Notes: generated from the sequence alone by a model not told the origin. A stretch of 64,000 nucleotides of DNA from Mycolicibacterium psychrotolerans (GCF_010729305.1 NZ_AP022574.1:1736001-1800000); one strand, 5' to 3'. Shown: positions 53,953 to 63,962, counted from the stretch's first letter. Numbers and translations: made by a program.

Positions 53953-54630
53953 TCAAGCGGACGTGATATTCGGAACGAGACGGTCGATACGGTCGGCGAG
54001 ATCGATGACCGCGGCGTCGAATGCCTCGGCTCGCTCGGTGCGTACCGGGTCGGCGACCGACCAGTGCAGCCGGACCAGGTCGCGGGGTAACTCTTCATGG
54101 GCGTTGTCGCAGACGGCGATCACGAGATCGCCGGCAGCGAGGACATCGCCCAAGTAGCGCGGCGCATGGGCGCGAAGGTGCAACTTGTGGCGACGGGCGG
54201 CGGCTACCGCGCCGGGGTGGATGCGAGGCGCCGGATGCGTTCCCGCCGATGTTGCGGGCAGTTCGCTGCGCCGGTTCCAGATCGCTGCGGCGAGTTGGCT
54301 GCGTGCGGAGTTCTGGCTGCACACGAACACCACGCGACGGGCCTGGCGTTGCGCCGAAGGGATGAGAGCTTCGAGGGCCGAGCGGTTCAGGTTCAGGTAG
54401 GACCGCCGGCCGTCGGCTTCGGAGCGCGACTGCCGGACGACGCCGGCCTTCTTGAGCACGCCCAGATGGTGGGCCAGCAGGTTCGACTGCATCCCGAGGA
54501 TGGCGCGTAGCTCCGACGGCGAGGCGTCGGCCAGCAGCAGGTGATCGACGATCGCCAGCCGGGCGGGTTCGGCAAGTGCGGCAAAGACAGCGGCCCGTGC
54601 CGCAGGATCCTGCTTCAGCTCAACAGACAT
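53953..54630 (-). CDS. ArsR-ArsC fusion: repressor and LMW-phosphatase domain in one chain
   Basis: 225 residues from ATG 54630. Residues 1-95 are an ArsR winged helix (FAALAEPARLAIVDHLLL, MQSNLLAHHLGVLKKAG). Residues 98-225 are a LMW-phosphatase/arsenate-reductase domain with loop VFVCSQNSARSQLAA (Cys104, C-x5-R intact). The ArsR part lacks the C-x-C metal site, so sensing may work through the reductase domain. The frame is open to 54744, but that extension is Ser/Arg-rich and crosses the promoter. It heads the fusion-arsC2-DUF3349 operon. Confidence 0.9.
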   Translation of the reverse strand: MSVELKQDPAARAAVFAALAEPARLAIVDHLLLADASPSELRAILGMQSNLLAHHLGVLKKAGVVRQSRSEADGRRSYLNLNRSALEALIPSAQRQARRVVFVCSQNSARSQLAAAIWNRRSELPATSAGTHPAPRIHPGAVAAARRHKLHLRAHAPRYLGDVLAAGDLVIAVCDNAHEELPRDLVRLHWSVADPVRTERAEAFDAAVIDLADRIDRLVPNITSA

Positions 54631-54656
54631 TGAGTCAATAGATACTGAACTAAAAT
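54631..54656. promoter_or_regulatory. AT-rich imperfect palindrome before the ArsR-ArsC fusion
   Basis: TTGAGTCAATAGATACTGAACTAA (given in parts: TTGAGT at 54630-54635 and ACTGAA at 54644-54649 nearly mirror each other, with TCA/TGA inner arms). It is markedly AT-rich and abuts the start codon, a likely operator/promoter for this gene. Confidence 0.35.
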
Positions 54657-54705
54657 GAGTGCCGTCAACCCCTGCTGCAGAATTGTCGCCTCGCCCCCGT
54701 GACCG

Positions 54706-54745
54706 GTTCATCTCTCGTTCACCGTCCATAGGGCGCTCATTCACC
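54706..54745 (+). promoter_or_regulatory. candidate RegX3 (PHO) box upstream of pstS
   Basis: GTTCATC (54706-54712), 4 nt, GTTCACC (54717-54723) form a direct repeat with 11-bp period; ATTCACC at 54739-54745 lies 22 bp on, in the same helical phase. GTTCACC-type direct repeats spaced by 4 bp are the binding site of the phosphate regulator RegX3. Confidence 0.55.
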
Positions 54746-54829
54746 GATAGCCCTTACGTTCACAGCGAGCAGCGACGGTTCTGCTCGACGCGACAGGCGT
54801 TCTCCCCGTATCCGTATTGAAGGAGCTTC

Positions 54830-55969
54830 GTGAAGGCCAAACGAACTGGTGCCGCGCTGAGCATGATGGCTGCCGGCGCCATGCTGCTGTCTGCATGTGG
54901 CAGCGACAACAACACCGCGTCGTCGGGAGGGTCCAGTGGCTCGGGAACGGCCTCGGCCTCGGCCGGGGATTGCGGTGGCAAGAAGGCGCTGAAGTCCAGC
55001 GGCTCGAGCGCCCAGGCAAACGCGATGACGCGGTTCGTCAACGCCTATGAGACGGACTGCCCCGGGTTCACGCTGAACTACACCTCGAGCGGTTCGGGCG
55101 CCGGCGTCTCGGAATTTCTCGGCGGGCAGACCGACTTCGGCGGCTCGGACTCACCGCTGAACGCCGAGAAGGGTGAGGTCGAGAAGGCCAAGGCGCGCTG
55201 CGGTGGGAGCGACGCCTGGAACCTGCCCGCGGTGTTCGGTCCCATTGCCGTCACCTACAACGTCGAAGGTGTCGATGGGCTCGTGCTCGACGGCCCGACG
55301 GTGGCCAAGATCTTCAACGGGACCGTCACCACCTGGGACGCCCCCGAGATCAAGGCGCTCAACGGCGGGGCTTCGCTACCGGCAGAGCCGATCAACGTGA
55401 TCTTCCGCAGCGATGAGTCGGGCACCACGGACAACTTCCAGAAATACCTCGACGCCGCCTCTGACGGAGCGTGGGGCAAGGGCGCCGGCAAGTCGTTCGC
55501 CGGAGGCATCGGTGAAGGCGCGAAGGGCAACGAGGGCACCTCTGCCGCCATCAAGAGCACGCCGGGCTCCATCACCTACAACGAGTGGTCGTTCGCCAAG
55601 GCCCAGGGCCTCTCGGTCGCCAAGATCGTCACCTCGGCAGGGCCTGATCCGGTCGAGTTGAGTACGGACTCCGCCGGCAAGGCCATCGACGCGGTCAAGT
55701 TCAAGGGTGACGGGAACGATCTCGTCCTCGACACGGCGTCGTTCTACAAGCCGACCGAGGCGGGCTCCTACCCCATCATGCTGGCGACGTACGAGATCGT
55801 GTGCTCGAAGTATCCCGACGCCGAGGTGGCCACCGCGGTCAAGGCCTTCATGCATTCTGCACTCGGCAATGGACAAGCCGGCCTCGAGGAGAACGGCTAC
55901 ATCCCCGTGCCCGACACGTTCAAGAAGCGGCTCACAGAGGCTGTAGACGCCATCAATGCGACCACGTAG
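54830..55969 (+). CDS. pstS: phosphate-binding lipoprotein PstS
   Basis: 379 residues. Lipoprotein signal with lipobox LLSAC and acylated Cys23, then a Ser/Gly linker. The mature part is a type 2 periplasmic-binding fold: phosphate loop [20 protein letters not shown] region, [14 protein letters not shown] and [16 protein letters not shown]. It delivers phosphate to PstCAB; arsenate is a known competing ligand of Pst systems. GTG 54830 follows GGAG. First gene of pstS-pstC-pstA-pstB. Confidence 0.95.
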   Translation: MKAKRTGAALSMMAAGAMLLSACGSDNNTASSGGSSGSGTASASAGDCGGKKALKSSGSSAQANAMTRFVNAYETDCPGFTLNYTSSGSGAGVSEFLGGQTDFGGSDSPLNAEKGEVEKAKARCGGSDAWNLPAVFGPIAVTYNVEGVDGLVLDGPTVAKIFNGTVTTWDAPEIKALNGGASLPAEPINVIFRSDESGTTDNFQKYLDAASDGAWGKGAGKSFAGGIGEGAKGNEGTSAAIKSTPGSITYNEWSFAKAQGLSVAKIVTSAGPDPVELSTDSAGKAIDAVKFKGDGNDLVLDTASFYKPTEAGSYPIMLATYEIVCSKYPDAEVATAVKAFMHSALGNGQAGLEENGYIPVPDTFKKRLTEAVDAINATT

Positions 55970-55981
55970 CAGTCACTTCCC

Positions 55982-57031
55982 ATGGCCGTGACACCAGATT
56001 CGACCGCTGTGGGCTCGTCGGCCAAGCCGGCGAGCCCACAGCGGGATGGGGATACTTCCTCTATGCCAACCAAACCCGGGAAGGGCTCGGCGTTGAGGCG
56101 GGGCGACGGACGTTGGGGCGACACTGTCTTCAAGTCGATCGCGATCGCCGCCGGGGCCACCATCATCGCTGCGATTGCCCTGATGGCGCTCTTCCTGATC
56201 ATCAAGGCGATCCCGTCCCTGCAGGCGAACAAGGCGAACTTCTTCCTCAGCACCGAGTTTCTCACCAGCGACTCGAACAATCTGCGCTTCGGCATCCGCG
56301 ACCTGTTCATGGTCACCGTGTTGAGTTCGGTGTTCGCACTGGTCATAGCCGTGCCGATCGCGATCGGCATCGCAGCTTTTCTGACCAATTACGCGCCGAA
56401 GAGAATGGCTCGGCCGTTCGCGATGCTTGTCGATCTGCTGGCGGCGGTGCCGTCCATCGTGTTCGGGCTCTGGGGAATCTTCGTGCTGGCACCCTGGCTG
56501 TCTCCGGTTGCCACCTTCCTCAATGACAACCTGGGCTGGTTCTTCCTTTTCTCCCAGGGCAATGTGTCTCTGGCGGGCGGGGGGACGATCTTCACGGCCG
56601 GCATCGTGCTCGCGGTGATGATCCTTCCGATCATCACCTCGGTCACCCGCGAGGTCTTCGCGCTCACCCCGCGCGGCCACGTCGAAGCGGCCCAGGCTCT
56701 CGGCGCGACCAAGTGGGAAGTGATCCGGATGACCGTCTTCCCGTACGGACGTAGCGGCATGATCGCCGCATCGATGCTGGGCCTGGGACGCGCACTCGGA
56801 GAGACGATCGCCATCCTGATCATCCTGCGTACCGCCGCTCAGGCGGGCCACTGGTCGCTGTTCGACGGCGGATACACGTTCGCTTCCAAAATCGCCTCGG
56901 CGGCAGCAGAATTCAGTGCCCCGCTGCCTACAGGTGCCTACATCGCCGCCGGTTTCGTGCTCTTCGCGCTGACGTTCGTCGTCAATGCGTTGGCCCGGGC
57001 CGCGGCCGGAGGAAGGGTCAGTGGGGGATGA
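55982..57031 (+). CDS. pstC: phosphate ABC transporter permease PstC
   Basis: 349 residues, about six membrane helices after a ~45-residue hydrophilic N-terminus. The permease EAA loop is [16 protein letters not shown]. Helix [17 protein letters not shown] is typical of PstC/PstA. ATG 55982 is 12 bp after pstS; an in-frame ATG at 56063 would remove the polar N-terminus and is possible. The stop overlaps pstA (ATGA). Confidence 0.94.
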   Translation: MAVTPDSTAVGSSAKPASPQRDGDTSSMPTKPGKGSALRRGDGRWGDTVFKSIAIAAGATIIAAIALMALFLIIKAIPSLQANKANFFLSTEFLTSDSNNLRFGIRDLFMVTVLSSVFALVIAVPIAIGIAAFLTNYAPKRMARPFAMLVDLLAAVPSIVFGLWGIFVLAPWLSPVATFLNDNLGWFFLFSQGNVSLAGGGTIFTAGIVLAVMILPIITSVTREVFALTPRGHVEAAQALGATKWEVIRMTVFPYGRSGMIAASMLGLGRALGETIAILIILRTAAQAGHWSLFDGGYTFASKIASAAAEFSAPLPTGAYIAAGFVLFALTFVVNALARAAAGGRVSGG

Positions 57032-57933
57032 CACAAGCAACTCTGGACCACCCGGTGAAGGCTCCGACCTTCCATCCGGTCAGCACCAGCCGAAAGATCA
57101 AGAACAACATCGCGACGATCCTGTTCACCGCGTCGTTCGCGATCGCGATGGTTCCGTTGGGTTGGTTGCTGTGGACGGTCCTCGAGAAGGGCTTCAAAGC
57201 GGTCGTCTTCTCGACGTGGTGGACCAACTCGCTGGCCGGCGTGCTTCCTGAGGACTTCGCCGGTGGCGTGTACCACGCGATCTACGGCACACTCATCCAG
57301 GCCCTGATCGCCGCGGTGTTGTCGGTGCCTCTGGGCGTCATGGCTGCGGTCTACCTTGTCGAATACGGCAAGGGCCGGCTCGCCAAGGTCACCACCTTCA
57401 TGGTGGACATTCTCGCCGGTGTGCCGTCGATCGTGGCTGCGCTGTTCATCTTCGCCTTGTGGATCGCAACCCTGGGATTCGAGCAGAGTGCCTTCGCAGT
57501 GTCGTTGGCCTTGGTGCTGCTGATGCTTCCCGTGGTGGTCCGCAACACCGAGGAGATGCTCAAGCTGGTTCCCGATGAGTTGCGAGAGGCGTCCTACGCG
57601 TTGGGCATTCCGAAGTGGAAGACGATCGTCAAGATCGTCGTTCCCACCGCCCTACCGGGAATGATCAGTGGGATCCTGCTGGCACTCGCCCGGGTGATGG
57701 GAGAGACGGCGCCGGTGCTCGTGCTGGTCGGGTACAGCCGGTCCATCAACTTCGATGCCTTCGAGGGCAACATGGCTTCGTTGCCGCTGCTGATCTACAC
57801 CGAGCTGATCAATCCGGAGGAGGCGGGCGTTCTGCGTGTCTGGGGCGCCGCGCTGACCCTCATCCTGATCATCGCGGCGCTCTACGTCGGCGCTGCGCTC
57901 ATCAACCGATATCTGACGCGGAACAGACTTTAG
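57028..57933 (+). CDS. pstA: phosphate ABC transporter permease PstA
   Basis: 301 residues with six membrane helices ([60 protein letters not shown] and others). The EAA loop is [18 protein letters not shown]. It pairs with PstC to form the phosphate channel. ATG 57028 overlaps the pstC stop; pstB follows after 7 bp. Confidence 0.94.
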   Translation: MTQATLDHPVKAPTFHPVSTSRKIKNNIATILFTASFAIAMVPLGWLLWTVLEKGFKAVVFSTWWTNSLAGVLPEDFAGGVYHAIYGTLIQALIAAVLSVPLGVMAAVYLVEYGKGRLAKVTTFMVDILAGVPSIVAALFIFALWIATLGFEQSAFAVSLALVLLMLPVVVRNTEEMLKLVPDELREASYALGIPKWKTIVKIVVPTALPGMISGILLALARVMGETAPVLVLVGYSRSINFDAFEGNMASLPLLIYTELINPEEAGVLRVWGAALTLILIIAALYVGAALINRYLTRNRL

Positions 57934-57940
57934 GAGCCTC

Positions 57941-58717
57941 ATGGCCAAGCGGCTGGATCTCAAGGATCTCAACATCTATTACGGCTCGTTCCACGCGGTC
58001 GCCGATGTGGGATTGTCGGTCACGCCTCGAAGTGTGACCGCCTTCATCGGCCCGTCCGGCTGCGGGAAGTCGACGGTGCTGCGCACGCTGAACCGGATGC
58101 ACGAGGTCATCCCCGGTGCCCGCGTCGAGGGCTCGGTGCTGCTCGACGGCGAGGACATCTACGCCCCAGGCATTGATCCGGTGAGTGTGCGCAAGACCAT
58201 CGGCATGGTGTTCCAGCGCCCGAACCCGTTCCCCACCATGTCGATTCGCGACAACGTGGTGGCCGGGCTGAAGTTGCAGGGCGTGCGCAACAAGAAGACC
58301 CTCGACGAAACCGCCGAGCGATCGCTGCGTGGCGCGAACCTGTGGACCGAGGTCAAGGACCGGCTCGACAAGCCCGGCGGTGGACTGTCGGGCGGTCAGC
58401 AGCAGCGGCTGTGCATCGCCCGCGCGATCGCGGTGCAGCCCGACGTGCTGCTGATGGACGAGCCCTGCTCGGCGCTGGACCCGATCTCGACGCTGGCCAT
58501 TGAAGATCTGATCGCCGAGCTGAAGCAGGACTACACGATCGTGATCGTCACGCACAACATGCAGCAGGCGGCGCGGGTCAGCGACCAGACGGCATTCTTC
58601 AACCTCGAGGCCACCGGAAAGCCAGGTCGCCTCGTCGAGATCGACGAGACCGAGAAGATCTTCTCCAACCCGACGCAGAAGGCCACCGAGGACTACATCT
58701 CAGGCCGCTTCGGCTGA
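57941..58717 (+). CDS. pstB: phosphate ABC transporter ATPase PstB (PhoT)
   Basis: 258 residues. Walker [18 protein letters not shown] at about residue 32, signature [16 protein letters not shown], Walker [14 protein letters not shown] and the H-loop VTHNMQQA are all present. It powers phosphate uptake through PstCA. ATG 57941 follows AGGAG. M. tuberculosis PhoT (Rv0820) is the counterpart and is next to mshD there. An intrinsic terminator follows 22 bp after the stop. Confidence 0.97.
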   Translation: MAKRLDLKDLNIYYGSFHAVADVGLSVTPRSVTAFIGPSGCGKSTVLRTLNRMHEVIPGARVEGSVLLDGEDIYAPGIDPVSVRKTIGMVFQRPNPFPTMSIRDNVVAGLKLQGVRNKKTLDETAERSLRGANLWTEVKDRLDKPGGGLSGGQQQRLCIARAIAVQPDVLLMDEPCSALDPISTLAIEDLIAELKQDYTIVIVTHNMQQAARVSDQTAFFNLEATGKPGRLVEIDETEKIFSNPTQKATEDYISGRFG

Positions 58718-58738
58718 CAGACCATCCTGGCAACAAGT

Positions 58739-58774
58739 AAGCCCCCCGGAGGACATGTCCCGGGGGGCTTTCTT
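58739..58774. terminator. intrinsic terminator after pstB
   Basis: AAGCCCCCCGG (58739-58749) and CCGGGGGGCTT (58760-58770) form a perfect 11-bp stem with a 10-nt loop, followed by TTTCTT. On the minus strand it also sits just after phoU, so it can stop both converging operons. Confidence 0.88.
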
Positions 58775-58790
58775 GGCGAATCTGCCACCC

Positions 58791-59459
58791 TCAGCGCTGG
58801 GCGGGCAACTCCTCCTCGTCCGGGGTGTGCCCGGTGACCTGGAAGATCACCCGGCGGGCGATCTCCACGGCGTGGTCGGCGAACCGTTCGTAGAAGCGGC
58901 CCAGCAGGGTCACGTCGACCGCCGCGGCGACCCCGTACTTCCACTCCCGGTCCATCAGGACCGTGAACAGATGCCGGTGCAGGTCGTCCATCGCGTCGTC
59001 TTCTTCGCGGATTCGGGCCGCCTTCTCCGGATCACGCGTGAGGAGCACCTCTTGGGCGCTGTGGCCGAGTTCGACCGCGACACGTCCCATTTCGGCGAAG
59101 TAGCCGTTCACCTCTTCGGGCAGTGCGTGTTGCGGGTGCCGCCGGCGGGCGATCTTCGCGACGTGCAGCGCCAGCGCACCCATCCGGTCCACGTCGGCGA
59201 CGATCTGGATCGAGCTGACGATCGCCCGCAGGTCGCCTGCGACCGGAGCCTGCAGTGCCAGCAGCACGAACGCACTCTCCTCGGCGCGCACACTCATCGC
59301 GACGATCTGTTCGTGGTCGGTGATCACCTGTTCGGCCAGGGCCAGGTCGGCCTGCAGCAGGGCCTGCGTGGCGCGCTCCATGGCTACACCCGCCAGCCCG
59401 CACATCTCGCCGAGCTGGTTGGTGAGGCCCTCGAGCTGTTCGTGGTACGCGGTTCGCAT
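58791..59459 (-). CDS. phoU: PhoU-family phosphate signalling regulator (PhoY2)
   Basis: 222 residues, two three-helix repeats with the metal-binding E/D-x-x-x-D patterns ([20 protein letters not shown] and [18 protein letters not shown]). It links the Pst transporter to the SenX3-RegX3 two-component system, repressing the phosphate response when phosphate is plentiful. ATG 59459 lies 7 nt after TAGGCT (59472-59467, minus); an in-frame TTG two codons upstream is less likely. It converges on pstB across the terminator. Confidence 0.94.
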   Translation of the reverse strand: MRTAYHEQLEGLTNQLGEMCGLAGVAMERATQALLQADLALAEQVITDHEQIVAMSVRAEESAFVLLALQAPVAGDLRAIVSSIQIVADVDRMGALALHVAKIARRRHPQHALPEEVNGYFAEMGRVAVELGHSAQEVLLTRDPEKAARIREEDDAMDDLHRHLFTVLMDREWKYGVAAAVDVTLLGRFYERFADHAVEIARRVIFQVTGHTPDEEELPAQR

Positions 59460-59466
59460 GCTCAAA

Positions 59467-59472
59467 AGCCTA
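59467..59472 (-). promoter_or_regulatory. candidate -10 box of phoU
   Basis: TAGGCT on the minus strand, 7 nt before ATG 59459. Confidence 0.45.
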
Positions 59473-59542
59473 CGGGCATCGCCGGGCGATCGTCACGAGC
59501 TGTGCGGTGAACGACAGGTGAATGCCACCTGCCCAGATGGAG

Positions 59543-61507
59543 CTACTCGCAGGAGGTGTCTGCGGCGTTGGTGACCGTCAGGTCCTCGGGCAACGCGGTG
59601 GACGAGGACTTCGACCCGCGCAGGACGTGCACCTTCACGGTGGAGCCGCTCGGGGTGGGCGCGGCGACGGCGGAGAAGTCGCTGCCGAGAACCACCTGCA
59701 CGACGTCGCCGAGGCCGCTCGCGCGCTCGATCGTCGGATCGGGGAACGACGACGCCACCGTGGCCGCCGCTTCCTCGTTGCCGGGGGAGAAGAACACCGT
59801 CGTGTGCTCGAGCGGGCCCGGATAGTCGTCGGGGCTGGTGATGTTGAAGCCGTGGGCCTGCAGCGCGTCGGCTGCCGTGGAGGCCAGGCCCGTCTCGAAC
59901 GTGGAGTTCGACACCTGGACGGTGACGTCGCCCGGGCTGGTGGCGACGGCATCGATGATCTCGCCGTCCTGCGGCGCGGGGTTCTCGCCGGATTGATCGG
60001 GCGCAGGCTTGGCCAGCGACTCGGGCGTGCCGGGCACCGGGGTGTTGTCGGCGTTGCGTTCCTCGGGCAGCGGATCGTCGTTGATGATCGCGTCGAACAG
60101 GGCCCGCATGTCGTCGGTGCGGGGGATCTCATTGCCGTAGTCGTCGGCGTACCCGACGGTCGGCACGGTCACGAACGTGATCCGGCCCGCGTTCACGCCC
60201 TGAACCGACTGGCCGAGATCGACGAGGTCCTTGGTGTCCAGGTTGTCGACGTAACTGTCGTTGATGAACATGTTGACGACGTTGTTCAGCTTCGACAGCG
60301 AGAAGAAGGTGTCCTTGGAGATCAGCGACCGCAGCAGCGACGACAGGAACCGCTGCTGGCGCTTGATGCGGCCGTAGTCGCCGTTGGTCTCGGTGGTCAC
60401 CTGGCGGGCGCGCACGTAATTCAGCGCGGTGTGCCCGTCGACCACCTGACGACCCCCGGTGGCCAGCACGGTGCCCAGCTCGTAGTCCTCGATCGGCGTC
60501 GTACTGCAGACCTCGACCCCGCCGAGCGCGTCGACCATCTTGCTGAAGCCGGCGAAGTCGACGGCCATGAAGCGGTTGACGTGCAGGCCGGACATCTTCT
60601 GGATGACCTTGACCAGGCACTTCGGCCCGCCGACGGCGAACGCGGAGTTCAGCTTGTACTCGGTGTACGCCTCCTCCGGCCCCCACGACTCGGTGTCCTC
60701 GTCGTAGATCGGCCCGTACTGCCGCGTCTCCGGATTCCAGACCTCGCACTTCATCGGCTCGATCTTCAGATCTCGCGGGAACGACACGGCGACCACGCGC
60801 TGACGATTGGCCGGGATGTTGACCAGCATCACGGTGTCCGACCGGGCGCCGGCGGCGTCCTCGGTGGTGCCCGCACCCATGTCGCTGTTGTCCCCGATGC
60901 GGGTGTCGGTGCCGACGATCAGGAAGTTCTCGTCGCCGAACTGCGCATTCGGGTCGAGGATGTCGCGGGAGTCGGGATCGAGCGCCGAGACCCGGTTCAG
61001 CAGGTTGTTCTTGGCCGACTGCCACTGCCAGGCGCCGCCCGTGAGAACCAGGGCGAGGACGGCGACCAGGGCGGCGACACCGCGTCCGGCGATCATGCTG
61101 CGCCGATGTCGGGGAAGGCGCTTTACGGTCGGCGTGCGGTGCGGCCGGCGCACCGCCGCGAGGTCGGGCAGTTCGGAGGGGTGGGCGTCCAACGCCGGCA
61201 GGATCGTGGTGTCCAGCTCGTCGGCCGGGTACGGCTCGGCTCCGTCCGGCTCGGGCTCGAACTCCGGCTCGGGTTCGGCCCGGTGGCGCTTCGGTTCCGA
61301 GGGCGGAGTGCCGCCGTTGATCTTGGCGATCAGGTCCGCGACGGTGACGGGACCGGTCTGCGTCGGCGCTTCCGGGGGTTCAGAGGGGTCGGTGGCCCGC
61401 TCCCACGGCGCGGCGCCTGGTGCGGGCCGCTTCGATCGGGTAAGCCAGTCACCATCGGCGTCGCCGGAATTCGGACGGCCGGGAGTGGCGTGATCACCGT
61501 CACTCAT
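59543..61507 (-). CDS. LytR-CpsA-Psr (LCP) family protein with LytR_C domain
   Basis: 654 residues. A long acidic, Pro-rich cytoplasmic N-terminus (1-137), one membrane helix (GVAALVAVLALVLTGGAW, about 142-160), then an extracellular LCP domain: FLIVGTDTRIGD, DTVMLVNIP, VVAVSFPRDLKI, FAGFSKMVDALGGVEV and ALNYVRARQVT. The C-terminal ~110 residues are a LytR_C domain (VTVQVSNSTFETGLAS). LCP enzymes attach arabinogalactan to peptidoglycan; this is the Rv0822c type, whose exact role is less clear. The final Cys-Glu is unusual. Confidence 0.92.
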   Translation of the reverse strand: MSDGDHATPGRPNSGDADGDWLTRSKRPAPGAAPWERATDPSEPPEAPTQTGPVTVADLIAKINGGTPPSEPKRHRAEPEPEFEPEPDGAEPYPADELDTTILPALDAHPSELPDLAAVRRPHRTPTVKRLPRHRRSMIAGRGVAALVAVLALVLTGGAWQWQSAKNNLLNRVSALDPDSRDILDPNAQFGDENFLIVGTDTRIGDNSDMGAGTTEDAAGARSDTVMLVNIPANRQRVVAVSFPRDLKIEPMKCEVWNPETRQYGPIYDEDTESWGPEEAYTEYKLNSAFAVGGPKCLVKVIQKMSGLHVNRFMAVDFAGFSKMVDALGGVEVCSTTPIEDYELGTVLATGGRQVVDGHTALNYVRARQVTTETNGDYGRIKRQQRFLSSLLRSLISKDTFFSLSKLNNVVNMFINDSYVDNLDTKDLVDLGQSVQGVNAGRITFVTVPTVGYADDYGNEIPRTDDMRALFDAIINDDPLPEERNADNTPVPGTPESLAKPAPDQSGENPAPQDGEIIDAVATSPGDVTVQVSNSTFETGLASTAADALQAHGFNITSPDDYPGPLEHTTVFFSPGNEEAAATVASSFPDPTIERASGLGDVVQVVLGSDFSAVAAPTPSGSTVKVHVLRGSKSSSTALPEDLTVTNAADTSCE

Positions 61508-61743
61508 CGTCTACCGGCCTTCCAGCTCCCGCGGGCCCACATGACATGCGTGCGCCACGAACGCGCACCGGCACGCAATTCGCCGAGTGCCTACTCACAG
61601 TCTTAAAGCACTGGTCCCGGCTCCGCCAGCGGAGCGGGGCAGTGTGGCACTTCATCGTACTGAGACATCCTGAGAGAGAGCCAGCGGAGATCAGATATCA
61701 GATGACGATCGATACCCACTCGCAACAGTCTCTAAACGGGCGT
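61508..61743. other. intergenic region between LCP gene and dus
   Basis: 236 bp with no supported ORF. It should hold the LCP promoter on the minus strand; no convincing -10/-35 pair, repeat or RNA structure was seen. Confidence 0.5.
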
Positions 61744-62877
61744 TCAGCCGCCCGAGTGCATGACGTCGGCTCCGACGGGCACCGCGCAGTCATCCGGATC
61801 GTCGAGCCAGTTCTCGGGCAGCGACACCGAGGCCGCCGAGCCCTGGCGGCCGCGCGGACCGTTGGCGGCCGCCGGGAACGGCACGTCGGGATCGAGTTGA
61901 TCGAGTAGGTCGTCGAGCTCGGAAATCGTCTTGACCAGCGCCATCGACCGGCGCAGGTCCGCCCCGGCCGGGAAACCGTGCAGGTACCACGCCACGTGCT
62001 TGCGGATGTCCCGCATCCCCTTGTCCTCTCCGAAGTGCGCAGCGAGCAACTCGCCGTGACGACGAATGATGGACGCGACCTCGCCCAGAGTGGGCGGGGT
62101 CGCCGGTGTCGCGCCGGTGAATTCGGCGGACAACTCGGCGAACAGCCACGGCCGTCCCAGGCAGCCCCGGCCGATCACCACACCGTCGCAGCCCGTCGCG
62201 GCCATCATGGCCACCGCGTCTCGAGCGTCGAAGATATCACCGTTGCCGAGCACCGGAATCCCGGTGACGTGGGCCTTCAGCGCGCCGATCTGCTCCCAGT
62301 CCGCGGTGCCGGAGTAGCGCTGAGCGGCGGTGCGCGCGTGCAGTGCGACCGCGGCGGCGCCCTCCTCGGCGGCGATGCGTCCGGCGTCGAGGTGCGTGTG
62401 GTGCTCGTCGTCGATGCCGATCCGGAATTTCACCGTGACGGGGATGTCCGTGCCCTCGGTGGCTCGCACCGCGGCCGCGACGATCTGACCGAACAGGCGG
62501 CGCTTGTAGGGCAGGGCGGCTCCGCCGCCACGCCGGGTCACCTTGGGCACCGGACAGCCGAAGTTCATGTCGATGTGGTCGGCCAGGTCCTCCTCGACGA
62601 TCATCTTGGCCGCGGCGTAGGTGGTCTCCGGGTCGACGGCGTAGAGCTGCAGAGACCGCGGCGACTCGTCGGGCGCGAACGTCGTCATGTGCATCGTGAC
62701 CGGGTGGCGTTCCACCATGGCGCGCGCGGTGACCATCTCACACACGTACAGCCCGCTGACAGTGCCCGCGCGGCTGAGCTCGAGTTCACGGCACAGCGTG
62801 CGGAAGGCGACGTTGGTCACCCCCGCCATCGGCGCGAGGACGACGGGGCTGTGAAGGTCGAACGGCCCGATCCGCAC
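61744..62877 (-). CDS. dus: tRNA-dihydrouridine synthase
   Basis: 377 residues, FMN TIM barrel. Signatures: VVLAPMAGVTNVAFRTL at the N-terminus, HIDMNFGCPVPKVTRRGGG with the catalytic Cys, VKFRIGIDD, LHARTAAQRYSG and IPVLGNGDIFDA. It reduces uridine to dihydrouridine in tRNA. GTG 62877 gives the family N-terminus (VRIGPFDL, as in Rv0823c); the frame is open upstream into desA1 but without a good start. No clear ribosome site is present, so the start is uncertain. It follows desA1 by 65 bp. Confidence 0.9.
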   Translation of the reverse strand: MRIGPFDLHSPVVLAPMAGVTNVAFRTLCRELELSRAGTVSGLYVCEMVTARAMVERHPVTMHMTTFAPDESPRSLQLYAVDPETTYAAAKMIVEEDLADHIDMNFGCPVPKVTRRGGGAALPYKRRLFGQIVAAAVRATEGTDIPVTVKFRIGIDDEHHTHLDAGRIAAEEGAAAVALHARTAAQRYSGTADWEQIGALKAHVTGIPVLGNGDIFDARDAVAMMAATGCDGVVIGRGCLGRPWLFAELSAEFTGATPATPPTLGEVASIIRRHGELLAAHFGEDKGMRDIRKHVAWYLHGFPAGADLRRSMALVKTISELDDLLDQLDPDVPFPAAANGPRGRQGSAASVSLPENWLDDPDDCAVPVGADVMHSGG

Positions 62878-62942
62878 CCCGGGGGCAGGAGCGAAGCGAC
62901 CGGGGGGAGTATTCAGGGACCGGGCCGATCGAGGGGTGTCTG

Positions 62943-63950
62943 TTACGAGGCTGATGATCCCACCAGCTGAGCCTTGGCCGCCTTCTTCTCGGCCATCTGG
63001 GCCAGCCGCGCTTCGCGGCGCTGCTTGGCGACCTCGAACTTGTCGACGGCTTCCTGCAGTTCCTCCACCAGGGCACCGAGATCGTCGCGCATCCGGGCGC
63101 TCTCGCCGTTGAAGTCCTCGCGCTCGAAGATGCGCCACTTCTTGAGCACCGGCATCACGATGTCCTCGAGGTGGATCCGCGGATCGTAGACGCCGCCGGA
63201 GGCGATGGTGACCGCGCGCCTGCGGAAGTCCGGGATCGTGTAGCCGGGCATCTTGAAGTTGCGCAGCACCTTGTGCAGCGACTTCATCGCCTGGTCCGGG
63301 GCGATCTCGAAGCCCGCCTCGGAGACGTCGCGGTAGAAGATCATGTGCAGGTTCTCGTCGGCCGACACGCGCTGCAGCAGCTGGTCGGCGATCGGGTCGT
63401 CACACGCCTTACCGGTGTTGCGGTGCGAGACGCGGGTGGCCAGTTCCTGGAACGTCACGTAGATGACCGAGTCGAACAGGCTCTCGGCGAACAGTTCGAT
63501 CCCGCCCTGCTGGTTCTGGCCGGGGGAGAAGCCGCGGGTCATCTGCTCGACGCGCAGCATCTCCAGCTCGACGGGGTCGACGTTGCGGGTGACGACGAGG
63601 TAGTCACGCAGCGCGATACCGTGCCGGTTCTCCTCGGCGGTCCAGCGGTTGACCCAGAACCCCCAGGGCCCGTCCATGCTGAAGTTCATCGCGATCTCGC
63701 GGTGATACGACGGCAGGTTGTCCTCGGTGAGGAGGTTCGTCAGCATCGCGACCCGGGCGACTTCCGACAGCTTGGACTGCTCGATGTCCCAGTCCTGGCC
63801 GCCGAGTGCGTAGTAGTTCCTACCGTCGGACCACGGGATGAAGTCGTGCGGATTCCAGTCCTTCTTCATCTGCATGTGCCGGTTGACCAGAGGCTCGACG
63901 ACGGGCTCGAGTTCGGTCAGCAGCTGCAGATCGGTCAGGTCCTTCGCCAT
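62943..63950 (-). CDS. desA1: acyl-ACP desaturase DesA1
   Basis: 335 residues, soluble diiron desaturase of the stearoyl-ACP type. Iron ligands: E-E-N-R-H in TAEENRHGIALR and D-E-N-L-H in SADENLHMIFY, plus the Glu in ELFAESLFD. DesA1 inserts a double bond in meromycolate precursors and is essential for mycolic acid synthesis in mycobacteria. ATG 63950 follows GGAGG. The C-terminal ~45 residues are charged and helical (EELQEAVDKFEVAKQRREARL split in the middle). Counterpart of Rv0824c. Confidence 0.95.
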   Translation of the reverse strand: MAKDLTDLQLLTELEPVVEPLVNRHMQMKKDWNPHDFIPWSDGRNYYALGGQDWDIEQSKLSEVARVAMLTNLLTEDNLPSYHREIAMNFSMDGPWGFWVNRWTAEENRHGIALRDYLVVTRNVDPVELEMLRVEQMTRGFSPGQNQQGGIELFAESLFDSVIYVTFQELATRVSHRNTGKACDDPIADQLLQRVSADENLHMIFYRDVSEAGFEIAPDQAMKSLHKVLRNFKMPGYTIPDFRRRAVTIASGGVYDPRIHLEDIVMPVLKKWRIFEREDFNGESARMRDDLGALVEELQEAVDKFEVAKQRREARLAQMAEKKAAKAQLVGSSAS

Positions 63951-63962
63951 GACACCTCCGGT

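Noticed and set aside
62878-63138. upstream extension of the dus frame into desA1
   Set aside because: It lies inside desA1 in another frame; family members begin at VRIGP.
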